A stretch of DNA of 64,000 bases, taken from Ophthalmolycus amberensis. Its lineage: Eukaryota; Chordata; Actinopteri; Perciformes; Zoarcidae. The notes beneath the pieces are model-generated. The model was not told the origin of the DNA. It saw nothing but the letters and a program-made list of their open reading frames with translations, and searched no databases. Below are positions 50,201-61,866 of the stretch, one piece after another. The position numbers and the translations under genes are program-made. The DNA is taken from positions 1,037,501 to 1,101,500 of the forward strand of contig JAFEUB010001120.1 in NCBI GenBank assembly GCA_024529925.1, given 5' to 3'. Numbering within the stretch: the first letter of the stretch is position 1; each line of letters opens with the position of its first letter.

Positions 50201-50371
50201 AAATATGCAGTTAAATGCCTGATGTGTACCTCCGTGTTTTATCATTTTTATGTCCAGTGTCCATGTGTGAGTTTTCCTTTATAGCCTCACAAATGTTCAC
50301 ATTCAGTGTGTGCATTCTGGTCACGACCTCTCGAACACACACACAATGATTTGGTGTGTATCCTTGCGCAA

Positions 50372-52157
50372 TCATAGCCTCTCAATGTCCCTGTATTTCT
50401 TCCTCAGGATGGAAACTTGGTCCCTGAACAACACGGGGTCCAGCCTCATCTGGGAGTGCACCAGGGGCATGAAACCCAGCCAGCGACTGAAGGCGTTCAT
50501 GCAGCTCTGTCGCTGGGCGAAGTGGTCTGGGTCGGCCCACCGAGATGACTTGGAGCCCTGGGTTTAGAGAAAGACAGATGAGAGGGGGGGGAGGATAAAT
50601 GTATCAGAGCAACTAAGGAATCAATCAACACAGCTCTGTAGCAGCTGGTACTGTAATACTATTCAGAAGATAATGAAAAGAAGGAATATATAAACACCTG
50701 ATAAAGATGTCTATATGCTTGCATGACTACAAATGCTTTGTCTCCCAAATTTTGTTTTTATTGTCACAACAAACTTGAAACAACTATTTTGATTGCTATC
50801 CCATAGAACCACATGATGCCATATTGCTCATAAACACATAGCCTACGGAGAAGCGGCACGCTGACTTATTCGCCAGCATCATGAGCAAAGACGGCGGATG
50901 TTGACGGGTGAGGGTCGAACAGGAGCGCCTCCATGCTGGTGAAGCGGCTCCTTATCATGACAGCTTGTCATGACGTGGCAGGAGGCGTAGCTCATAGTAG
51001 CACATGCTGTATCTCCCGCTATTTGTTTTCACCACCCGCTCCTCGAGAGAATCCAGGTTCATCACAATGACAGAGCTGCTCGACCTGGGCCAGCTGTTTC
51101 ACTCTGTGGGAATCCCCAGAGTGGTTGCTGACACGTTTGCAAACAGCAGCACAGAAAGTCAAACTGGTAGAAAACATAGACTAAAGTGTCTTTAGTGCAG
51201 CCTGCTTTGCAACTTTTTGGCTGCAACTAGCAGGTTGTTTATCTCACTCTGCCTGTACAGCAGTGGTACACATAACCTGGGAGATTTGGAGAGTCTAAAA
51301 TGGTGCAGCTGATCATATATCGCATACTTGTTTTAGAGGCTCTTGCTGTCGATTGCATCTTATTGTTAACATGGACTTCAGCTCTTTCATGTCACCTTCA
51401 TTTTGAGCTGTATGTCACTGAGATATTACATTATTAACAACAGTTATTTGAACGATGCAGTGGTTGTGCGCTGTTCCCCTCAGTGGTCACAGCATTTGAA
51501 GCTTCCTGAATAGCTTTGTGAAAAATCCTATTGCCTCCTGCTGCTCTGTGTCCTCAGCTGGTTATCTGAGATGGACAGCGGGGAAGGAAGGGGTGGGCCC
51601 CCAAGTGGCTGCTGGGAGATGAGCTGGAGGGGGGGCAGCGGAGGGCAGCAGACCCCTTTGATAAGCTGTGGCACGGGGGCGTGGAGTTGGAGCAGATTCA
51701 TCCTGTGTGCAGCAGGAGGGTGGCAGCCGGGTTTACAGAGGGTCAGGTAGAATAATAAAATAATCAAGTCAAAGAAATGGTTTGGCACTTCAAAACATAA
51801 AACATCTCTTCTCTTGGAATAGAAAATGAATGGATAAATGAGAAATATCAGACAAGACATATCTGTCCTGACTTCTTTTTGCTTCAAATCTGGTGGTACA
51901 AGTTTCCTAAACGATTCCTCCACTTTACTTCAAGCAAAGGCACAAATCGGGGGTGAGAGAGGGGGGAAGGGACACTCAAAAAGGAAGAGAGAAAGCGAGA
52001 GCGGGGAAAGGAGGAAGTAAATCTAGGTTTGCCCTGCTGCCTTCACAATTAAGACATTAATCACTGAGTCCATACTGCCGAGTCATCGTCCTGCCTGTGG
52101 TCAGGCCATCAATCAAAAGCTGACATAGTGCTGGCCACAGGAAGCACTCACACACAC

Positions 52158-52254
<97 letters not shown>

Positions 52255-55200
52255 ACATGGACATATATGGATCTCCCACAGAGAAGGTCAGGGCTGTACA
52301 TAGCCTGAAGCCTCTCCACTATTCATCCAACACAAGGAGGTGAATCTCTTTTCATCGTCTTTTCTATTTTTGAAAAGGGAGTCAGGGAATTTAACTATTC
52401 TATGTGGAACATATCAAAACCAACGTCAAGCCCTCTTTTAAAGGTGCCCAGTGCACTATTAATGATAAAGGAGTCTCCATGTTGTTTGTATCTTGTGCTG
52501 TATAGCACATGCAAGATGCAGGATGCATGATGCAAGATACACATTCCTGTTGACCGTTTCACACTATTCCTCCGATCGTGTGCCGAGAAACAGAAATGTA
52601 CAAGCAAAGGTCAGGGACGAAGACGACATGGAGGTGAACATACAGGCTCCAGTTATGGAAACTTGGTGTTGCTATTGCGTCATTGCCTCAACACATTACA
52701 AACACTCCGTTGTAGATGGAGGGTCATAACGGATTTAGTTTTGCTAATTATTATTTCCTTAATATTCTAACACTCAGGAAGCCTGCCCTAAAGGATTTAT
52801 TATACTGTTGGACTGCTCTGTTAGTGGTATGACATCATTTATTTCAGAATGTTTTTAAGGGCGCATTGGGATCAATTGGATTGCCTCTCAACGTCTCTCA
52901 ACATGTTGACGGCGAGTCGGCGGCTAATTGCTAATGGTGCTGGCAGAGCAGCGAGCAGTTAAAGGGTAAATACACAGTAATAAAACACGAACAAACACGA
53001 ACAAAACACGGGACAAAACTCACCTTACAAGAGAATCCGAGGTCTTGTTGTTCGACCTGATATTTTTTTCTTTTAATTAAACATTTCCTATAACACTGAT
53101 GACTGATCATTTTAATTCTTAAAAAAATGAAAATTGTGGCTGAGATCACCATGTCTTAAAGGGTAACTTTGGTATTTTTCAACAGAGGAAGAATGCTGTG
53201 AAGAGTGAGACCTGTTGCTATTCCACATTCAGATTCCACAACGTGACTTCTCCTACAGCATAAGCATAAGCATAAGCTAAAGAGGGACCTTTTATTTCCA
53301 TAACTTTTGTCCCAATTTGTCACTTAAATACAAGAACATGGGAAAATAGGCTCCAGGACAGTTTTGCTTTAACTTTAAGGACGACCACATGTCAGTGGTG
53401 TGTGTACAGCTGACAATAAAGCTCTACCTGGCTCATCATGGTTTCCTTGTACTGCTTCTTCTGTGTGACTTTGATTGGCGGCTGCTTGGTGACAGCTGAA
53501 ACCAGGAAGTTCATCAGGATGTCTTCGCAGTTAGCCATGCGGTCCACCATGGTCAGCAGGCTGGCCGGGACGTAGTGGGTGAACAGGTAGTGGTAGTATC
53601 TGACTCACAGAAAGGAAATAAGACAGATGAGGTTAACTGTGTATTTATTCCTTTTATTAAAGCTGCACTTCTTTCTATTATGTTCTATTCTGTATGGTTT
53701 CTGTGTTGCACTTGGGCAGCAGGGGAGCACTAGATCACTGTCAACTCTGTTACCTCCCTGCCGAGGTCTGCTGTCCCTTGTGCGCGCTCGCTCTCTCTCT
53801 CTCTCGCTCTCTCTCTCACACACACACACACACACATACATTTTCCCTCTTTCCTTTTCACTCTCCGATTATAATTTTTTTCTATGAATCTTGTTGGCAT
53901 TTGAAGTTTTCAATAACAAAAGGATTAATAGATGCACAATGGGACAATGAGGGAGCTTTTTATCTGCATTACAAGATGCTTCAAATCCGTTCAGATAGCG
54001 ATGCTCTTCTACATTTAATTTACCGCTCTGCTTACTAATACTTTGGTTTACCTTTTCCTTTCTTTCAGCGCCAGCTTTGTGTTTTGACAATCATTTTAAG
54101 CGATAGCAGAGAGGTGGAGGAAGATCATACAATCCCATTTCCCCTCTCTATTACACTTAAAATAATAAATGAAATGTGACTGTTGAGAGATGGCTATTAA
54201 TGTGGTTTGTATCTTGTGGGGAAGGAATAAGTATATCTGTGAAGTTGGAATAGATCGACCTGACAGGTTATGCAGAACAAGGCAAATTAATGACAGTGGA
54301 TTCACCGTCCCGCACTTCCTGGATGCACCCAAGTATTTTGGTTAAATTCAAGTCTTCATGAATGTCTTTCATTGTGATTACCTCATGTTCATTGCGAATC
54401 ATTTGAATGACAAAATAAATGAACAGCGATCGCAAAGCTTGACTGATCAGTAGATCATGTGGGTTTTGTACCTGTGGTAAAAAGCTGCCCCCGTAAGGAC
54501 CATGGAATAGTCATTGGTCCATTTGGAGGTGTAGCCCCAGCGGGACCTGGAATTGTCCCAGTAGTGGACTTCTTGCTGGATAACCGACGATACGCTCCGG
54601 AAAGCTTTGCCATACAATAAAGGCAAAATCCACCTGCTGGGAGCATAAAGTAAAGAAAGACGCCAGAGGTAAGAAAAGAAGACGAGGGCAGTGGGAAATG
54701 AAGAGCATGATACAGTCTGAGAAAATAAAGAAAGGGGTAAAAAAAGATGGTGAAAATGAGGAGGAGGAGAGATATGGTAGGAGGAAGAGGAAAGGTGCAG
54801 GAGAGGAAAAAACAAAGTAATGTTGAGAGCCTATTCAAAATAAAAATAAAATCCTTCCTAATTTAAACAGCGTGTAGAGGAGATAAACAACTTATTCAGA
54901 ATAGCTGTCAACTGGCATTTAGTTTGCAAGGACGTCGTCAAAAAAGCAGCCTCTCTGCTTCTTCACAACCTGACAAATAGCATTTCAGCATTGGGAACAG
55001 TTCCCTCCCACCTGAAATGTTTACCATCAAATCACATGCCACTATAGTCTGTACATGACAAGAGATTCACTATAAACACTTTTATGTTAGAATTCTCCAT
55101 TTTAACACAAAAAGGCCTGGCCTCTAATTTCTAAATAACGTGAACAATAAAGAGATACTGAAGAACAAGAGATCCTAAAAGACAACAGTTGTCAGAAATA

Positions 55201-56422
55201 AAAGTCGTTTATTCGTCCGTTTGTAGTACGTTTGAGTGGGCTGTGGTTGCAAATCAGGCGGACTCCATTGGCCGAAATGCAATCTGGGAACCCACCAGCT
55301 ACCGTCTGATGATAATTCAGTTTTTTATTAGCTTAAAATTAGCTTGTAAACTGGCAACTTGTGAAACAATCTGGTCGTAGACATCGCATCTTAAAGCCAT
55401 TTTCTCGTCTCAAGTTGCTAATTGGACTGTAAACAATAACCGGCAAACAGAAGAAGAAATCTTGACCCGGATGTGCGCTGGCTACACCGGAACCCCAGAA
55501 ATGAAGCCCGTAGCCCTCAGACGCTAAATTGTCGTTAGATCGACAGTCAATGTGTTCCGAGACTGGTTTGGTTCTGTTCTAACTGAGGTTCACTATGACA
55601 CTAATTTATACTAATTTGATGAGGTCCATTCCATAAAGTCTGTTTGCTTCTTCTCATGTATTTTCATTGACTCTATAGGACAACACGCCAGCTCCAACAC
55701 AGTCCGAACACACCTTCAGTACAAGCCCTGAGCAGCTCAAAGGCATCTAAATGCCTGGGTATGATTCTCTAACACACTTGTGTTTGCCGAGAGGGTGTTA
55801 ACAGCTTCTGGAGCTGCATATTCTTCATCCATACATTGGTCTTTCCTTCTCCACATCACTTGTCTGGAGCACCTGGTGTCCTTGAAGAAGCTTGAGCTAC
55901 CTGATAAAGAGCCTCTTTTGAATTCAAAAACACCACTGAGACTTCCAGGCAGACAGAGAATAAGGGGATCAGCACATAATGAAATACTTGGTAATACACA
56001 CAGCCACACACACCACCTCGGGGCCGGGTGAGAAAATTAATTACGAGAATAGTAGAGGTAGAGAGAGACAGCGTCGGGGAGGGGAGCACTGAAAGTGGAT
56101 GTGCTTTAGCGAAACCTCGCGGCTTCTGTCATGAATCGCGTGAGCAATTACTGTAAAGCGCCAGCGCTAAGCCGAGAGAACGGTTGGAGCTGCCATTCTC
56201 AGTGTAGCCCCTGATAATGTGTGCACACAGAGTGTGTGCGTGTCTGTGTGTGTGCGTGTCTGTGTGTGTGTGTCTGTATGTGTGTGTGCTTGTGTGTGAG
56301 ATATGTCAGATGTATCAACATTTATGCAGGAAGGATTAATGATATCATGCAAATATAATTTAACCTTCAGAGATTAAAAGGTTCTTTATAATGTGAAATG
56401 GCATGTGTCTGTGTGTCTGAGC

Positions 56423-56453
<31 letters not shown>

Positions 56454-56543
56454 TGACAGAACCCAGAGTTTTTGCATTCATAATCTGTCTGTCTTAATTA
56501 CTGAGGAATTCAAGGGAGGACTGAAAGTTAAACAGCCTGTGTT

Positions 56544-56624
<81 letters not shown>

Positions 56625-58633
56625 TACATACTAATAGATTCTACAAGGCCAAAATTGATCCAGGGAGCAGGGGGTCAATCCAGCAATAGATCTGTGACAA
56701 ATCTCTCCTGACATTTGGATTTAACATGTCCAATGTTATCAGATGAAAAGAAGCTACATCACATTGTAGAGCCTGTCCTCCCTCAGTATGTGGTCTTTTT
56801 CCAATATGTTTTGAGGAGTTTTCAATCAGATTTTTTTGTTTGTTTCTTTTTTGCTCCATGTGAAGCGATGCCACTGCGGCGCTCTCACTGTCAACTACCA
56901 TCTGATTTCAGGGAGATAAAAGTGAGGAAAATGTGTCTTAAACTGAGCTCGCATCCAGCAGGTTTGGAGCGCTGTGGCTTTGCTGAAGCTTTACCAACAG
57001 TCTCGGCGAGATCCAGGACAACCAGCTGGGGAGGAAGGACCACACTGTGGCCACAAGCGGCTACTGCAGGTTTGTAGTTCAGGGCATCTTTTGAATTACA
57101 GCTGTTCTCACCAGGTACATCTCTGTGGTGTGTGGTTACGTGTGGCCTCGAGTGTTTGCCAACATTTACACAGAATAATGTCAAACTTTCCATTATCTGC
57201 CCTGAACTCTAGTTTATTTGAATCAATTGCTTATGGCTCCTGACAGTGAGAGCTCGAAATACCAACACGGGAAGTTTAGTGTGTGAGTTGTTGGAGGTTT
57301 GTCTTAAAGGTGCTGAATTCGATATTCAGGATATTCAGAGCATATCTATTGCCTCTCAAGGCTCCGAACATAGCGACGTCTGTGCCGGCGGCTCGCAGCT
57401 AACGGTGCTAACAGCACTAACAGTGCAAACTATTTTATTTTTTTTGCGCTGCCACCACCTCTGCCCTATGAGAGCAGTGCAGAGTGGTGGCCGTGAGCTA
57501 AAGCTGACTTTGCTGACATGCACTAAAAGGTACACACAGGTCACACATATGAATGCATGCAGTGTACATCGGAGTTCTCCTTTGCTCAACAGGAGGGTAA
57601 GGTGAGGTAGCCTTGATTCTCTTTGTTGGAGGTTTGAGGTTTGTCTTAACAATAATAAAAAACCATTTATGCCCCTAACTCGGCTTAAGTGTGGGCTCAG
57701 ATGACAAGATATGTGATGTATATCACCCTCTGTAAATCTGTGAAAAAAGTTTGTGAATTTGTGAAAACAATGCAGGGAACTGTGTTAAAATTCCCCATGC
57801 TCCCTCAGTTAACATGTGCATGTGTGACTTCAGTGTCGCACATACTGTTGATATTATTCTAATCAGTTCTGTTCTATTCTTAATGTTTTTTTTGTTACTG
57901 TACATATAGTGTGAATATTTTCCATACATTTACAAACTGGACTTTCTCATGCAGAAGTCTTTCATTTCACAAGCTAATTGGAGCTTGTCTCCTCTTAAGG
58001 AAACCCCTCTTCACTGCCTTCTATTTACTTAGTGAGAATAGCACACAGTTCTATTCTATTCTTAATGGGTTTTTTTTGTTACTGTACATATAGTGTGAAT
58101 ATTTTCCACTATATGCTATATTTTCATAGCTTAGTATTAGTACTTTTAGGTGAAGGATCTGAATACTTCTTCGGCCACTGCTGAAACCTGCCCACACCCT
58201 GCAACATAGACAGGCCCCTGAATGACAAGAGGATACATATTCAGCCATTGCTGTTGAGGAACTATTTCCACATCCACCATATTGAAAAAGTCTTCCAAAG
58301 GGCACAAATCTGCAGCATGCTTGGCCGCCCAATAAGAGACTAAAGCTTTGTCAGGTTTTTCCAGTCGTATTCCCCTCTCTAATCTCTCTTCATGGAATAA
58401 TCATACATTTAATGAGCTGAAACAATGTAATTATGAAATTGGCACAGCCATTCTTCCACTGAGGTATTATAATATGAAAAGTCCTATTAAAAGCGTAATG
58501 TTCTCTCTTGCACATTTTCACTCACTTGACATGTTTCATCTCCTTTCAATAAATCCCCTCGCCATGTTAGAAGGGCAATTAGAGGAACGGGTTAGTGAGC
58601 ACAGCAAAGATTCCCTCTACTTCCCCTTCATGA

Positions 58634-58668
<35 letters not shown>

Positions 58669-61600
58669 GACATCTTCTTTTTCTTCTTCTTCCACGTTTC
58701 ATAAAACAAGCTGTGCGCCCATAAAAGTTTAGTTGTACAAACTTGCTCATATTGCTGTGCCACAAATTGTAGTGCAATAAAGTGTAATTGTGATCCTGGC
58801 AGCGTAGAAAAGGTGAACATTGACTCGCTCCCATCAATAAAACATCTCAGTTTAAAGATATATTGGATCTCTTGGGCTCATTGGGCTTCACAATCCATTA
58901 TGGATCGCATCTTTTACTCGCTGAAAAGCTGGAGAGAAACGAGGCTGCTACTTGTGATGACTCTCAAAGTAGAAGTACTCACTGAGCATCGCAGATGAGC
59001 TGTTCCTGATCATTTTTATTTTTGTTGCTTTTTAGGTCTAAAACATATGAAACTTTATTTTTATTACATTTATTTTACCCGAAATAGCCATTAAATGTAT
59101 TTATATTGAGTTGTTCATTGTTAGTGGTGGAGTCTGACCCATGCTGAATGGAAATTGCCTAAAGTATATCTACACAGGTAGAATGTATTGTTAGAGGTAA
59201 CAATACATTTATTTAATCCAGCATTATTTTATTTTAATCATTGCTAACTGTCCCTCAGCTTAATCAGACCTGTATTAAGAACTGATTTACTGCTAGTTTA
59301 TATTAAAAACAATTAACTAATGAGTTTTGTGGTTCTACAAAGTGTCACTTCAACACTTTGATTAAAAAAAACTAGATCTACAAACCTTAATTATATACCA
59401 ATTTCGAAAATCTGAAAAGAAGAAAAAGAATGTAAATGTAATATATGTATTGGCCAGGTTAATTAGTTTGCCTCTTTTTTAAGTTTCAGTATTTTCAAAG
59501 CCGAAGGAATCACACCATTAACTCTGCTAACATGTCAAAGTCTTGATTAAAAAAAAGGGTGAATTGAAACATTATTTCCTCTCTTGACAATGCTTTAGAC
59601 AATTCACTGGTTTCTAATTTGTCTTTTAAAAAAAGTGTCACTGTAACAAAGCATTGGGGTGTGTCCCATCCTCTCTCTTAAGTAACAAGTGAGACTTTAA
59701 TCAAAGAGGAGTTTTGACAGTGTAATGATACAGACACAGAGGTAATGGCTCTCGTAAAACTCCCGACTCGGTGAAAGCGCTCCGTTTTGCATTATACCCT
59801 CTTCAATGTGCTTCTCTGCTCTCCTTTCCCTATTTCCTTTGCTTTCTATCCTTTTGTCTGCTTTTCTATTGCCTTACATTTTCCCCTTTTGCTACCTCTG
59901 AGCTTTTCTCCTGTGCACTTCTCTCTTCTTTCCCTTCCCTTGGCTTCTTTTCATTCTCTCATATTTATCTTTTATCTGGTGTTTTCCTATCTCGTCTTTT
60001 CTTATAATTTCCTACCCTGTCCTCATTACTCTACTCTTCCATTTCCTCTTTACCCTACCAACTTCTCTCTCCTTTTCTTTCCTCCGTGTTTAGTTTAATT
60101 AAAAGAACACCATAACAGTATTTATTCGAACACCACATCACACTTATTTTAATCAAGGCTGTCTAGAGCATCCTGGCAAATCACTGAGCCTCCACGATAT
60201 CGACATCTCTGTCTTTTGTATTTTTAATCTGTTGAACTTTCTTGCTTTGCGAAACTTGGTTCATTTTTATCTGCTGCATTTGAAAATGTCCTTTAAAGGC
60301 AAAGCACATTTTCTTCCCCTAGTTCAGTGGCCATCGCAATGTTTGGCAATTCATTTGTAATGAATGGTATTCATGACTGAGCGTGGACTGACTGCCTAAT
60401 ATGGGAAAGGATCAATACGGTGTTAAGACATCACCACCTTTTGCCAAAAGCTGACAAAGACTGTAGCTTGTTATAAATACATTGCCAGTGTGTCTTTCAG
60501 TCTTTCAGTGGGTGGAGTTATTCAAAAGTGTTGCGATCCCTTTACGTGGAGTCAGTTGTTCCGAAAGTTGAAAAAAACCTCTAGAAATTCGGGCAAAAGT
60601 ACAAAAATGTATTTCTATGTTTGTGCCCACTTGCCACACTTTGCAACATGTCATATTAGATGATACTCGGACGCTTTTTTTCGAAAGTTTAAACTCCAGC
60701 AAAAGCAACATCATCTGAGTTTGTGTTATGTCGGTCGAACACTTCGGTTAGTCCTCTTCCTAAATGCCTTTCTTCTTATTATGTAAAACGTGAACTATGT
60801 ATGAAGAACAGTCTGTAAGCTAATCAGCCGAACAGGGAAACGTCAGGATGAAATACTTATAATACTAGAGTTGACGTTTTGCCTCGGACATGCTTCATTT
60901 TTAAGTCACCTGCCACCAACCAACATGAAGCTAATGTTATCTTACCGGTAATTAGCGAGCTAGCTACATCTGATTAAATCTGCCAGTGATAGTTTGCATT
61001 CCGGCAATCAAAAAATAAATGCCAGTTGCTATCTACAAATAAAACAATACAGTCATTCGAATAAATGTTGGCAATGACACATGGTTAACGTGGTGAAAAG
61101 ATTGGTTAAGTTTCGGCAAGAAAACTACATAACAATGTAACGTAACGTAACAGCGTAACGTAACAGCGTAACGTAACAGCGTAACGTAACAGCGTAACGT
61201 AACAGCGTAACGTAACAGCGTAATGTAACAGCGTAATGTAACAGCGTAACAACGTAACAGCGTAACAACGTAACAGCGTAACAACGTAACAGCGTAACAA
61301 CGTAACAGCGTAACAACGTAACAACGTAACAACGTAACATTACATAAAAACGTAACAGTGTGACGTTACAACATAAAAACGTAACCATAAATAAACAACA
61401 ACTGCTCTTAGGGGACTTCCTTACATAACATTACAGAAAACCACCCACAGAAAACAACTATAGGGAAAAAAGTGTTACGGACAACAACCTTACAGAAAAC
61501 AACCTTACGGAAAAAGCATAAAGTAAATGTTTACACCATCAGAGGTCACCTGGGTGAAAGTCCCGTGTTTGTTCATTTCTAATCACAAAAGGTAATGTGA

Positions 61601-61866
61601 AGTTTCTTGGTCTGTTTTTGGTGTCTGATCAGATCAGATGTCTGATAATGGTGTTTTGGTTGCCTTGTGTCTTGGGAATGTAGCCGATTCACCTCATTTT
61701 GTTGATAAAGCATCAGTGTCTCAGTTTGTAAGGGTCAATGGCAGGCCAAGTGGTTGACTAGTCACCAGCGACTCACCTCATTGGTTGAGAGAACCGAGTC
61801 TTCATCCAGACTGAGAATGGCATCAGTGAGGATGACGCCGTGGGGGAAAAAACGACTGCTCATCGT
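50372..61866 (-). CDS. ext1: ext1: exostosin-1, last four coding exons (partial)
   Basis: Golgi/ER type II membrane glycosyltransferase that forms the heparan-sulfate polymerase with EXT2. Only the end of its C-terminal GT64 domain is here. Minus-strand exons: 61777-61866 (90 nt; FFPHGVILTDAILSLDEDS, holding the DXD-like DED), 54472-54633 (162 nt; VDFAFIVWQSFPERIVGYPA and GYTSKWTNDYSMVLTGAAFY), 53428-53599 (172 nt; YYHYLFTHYVPASLLTMVDR, ANCEDILMNFLVSAVTK) and 50372-50557 (186 nt; RWADPDHFAQRQSCM, DQVSILRKKYRDIERL then TGA). The RDIERL end distinguishes EXT1 from EXT2. The first seven exons lie beyond the window. The 162-nt exon carries one extra base near 54567 that breaks the frame between its two conserved halves. 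Zebrafish has ext1a/b/c; I cannot assign the copy. Confidence 0.95.
51064..51166 (+). other. Exon-like ORF on the opposite strand inside an ext1 intron
   Basis: An ATG at about 51067 opens MTELLDLGQLFHSVGIPRVV, then ADTFANSSTESQTG, followed by a GTAGAA donor-like site near 51165. The preceding 200 bp are richer in G+C and CpG than the surroundings. This could be a first exon of a nested gene, or chance. I do not recognise the protein. Confidence 0.2.
52148..52250. repeat. Long (CA)n microsatellite in ext1 intron
   Basis: 103 bp, almost pure CA with two CG interruptions; the longest in the window. Confidence 0.96.
53788..53837. repeat. (CT)n(CA)n compound microsatellite
   Basis: CT-rich tract changing to CA, about 190 bp upstream (transcript sense) of an ext1 exon. 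Confidence 0.93.
56231..56299. repeat. Imperfect (TG)n microsatellite
   Basis: TG tract with regular TC and CG interruptions. Confidence 0.9.
56426..56453. repeat. (GA)n microsatellite
   Basis: About 13 GA units. Confidence 0.93.
56539..56623. repeat. (TG)n microsatellite
   Basis: About 85 bp with a TTTG interruption in the middle. Confidence 0.95.
57390..57570 (+). repeat. Dispersed repeat, copy 2 (partner at 29536-29740)
   Basis: Same ordered words as the first copy: agctaacggtgctaaca, agtgcaaac, gccctatgag, gtgcagagtgg, acatgcactaaaagg. Flanking ggaggtttgtcttaa words occur at 57295 and again near 57635, suggesting that the element extends over about 57290-57650. Confidence 0.8.
58635..58669. 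repeat. (CT)n microsatellite
   Basis: About 17 CT units. Confidence 0.93.
61136..61345. repeat. GTAAC-based minisatellite of 13-bp and 16-bp units
   Basis: Eight 13-bp units CGTAACGTAACAG (61141-61244; units 7 and 8 carry one C-to-T) are followed by four 16-bp units CGTAACAACGTAACAG (61245-61308) and then 8-bp CGTAACAA units to about 61338, with degenerate copies to about 61390. The long minus-strand frames across it (VTLLRCYA repeats) are artefacts of the repeat, not genes. It lies in the large ext1 intron (54634-61776). Confidence 0.96.

Larger units (their letters stand above)
43389..50371. other. Gene-free stretch upstream of the ext1 3' end
   Basis: No supported coding region. The part just below 50371 must include the ext1 3' UTR; the first AATAAA signals on the minus strand are at 49664-49669 and 49669-49674, implying a UTR of about 0.7 kb. 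Elsewhere I see AT-rich sequence, a CA tract (44181-44258), a G11 run near 45985, a TG/GA tract (47156-47206) and an 11-bp-arm hairpin (48793-48823). Confidence 0.55.

Noticed and set aside
52057..52343. ORFs rich in Cys-Val or Thr-His across CA tracts (also at 36.7, 37.1, 44.2, 21.5, 23.9 and 56.5 kb)
   Set aside because: Dinucleotide repeats have no stop in some frames, so these ORFs are artefacts.
56860..57075. Exon-like segment QQVWSAVALLKLYQQSRR on the plus strand in an ext1 intron
   Set aside because: Upstream stops in all frames nearby, no clear acceptor, and no recognised family; too weak to call.
61033..61388. Three overlapping minus-strand ORFs of 72-99 aa with VTLLRCYA repeats
   Set aside because: They are translations of the GTAAC minisatellite in different frames; no start context, no homology, and they lie in an ext1 intron.
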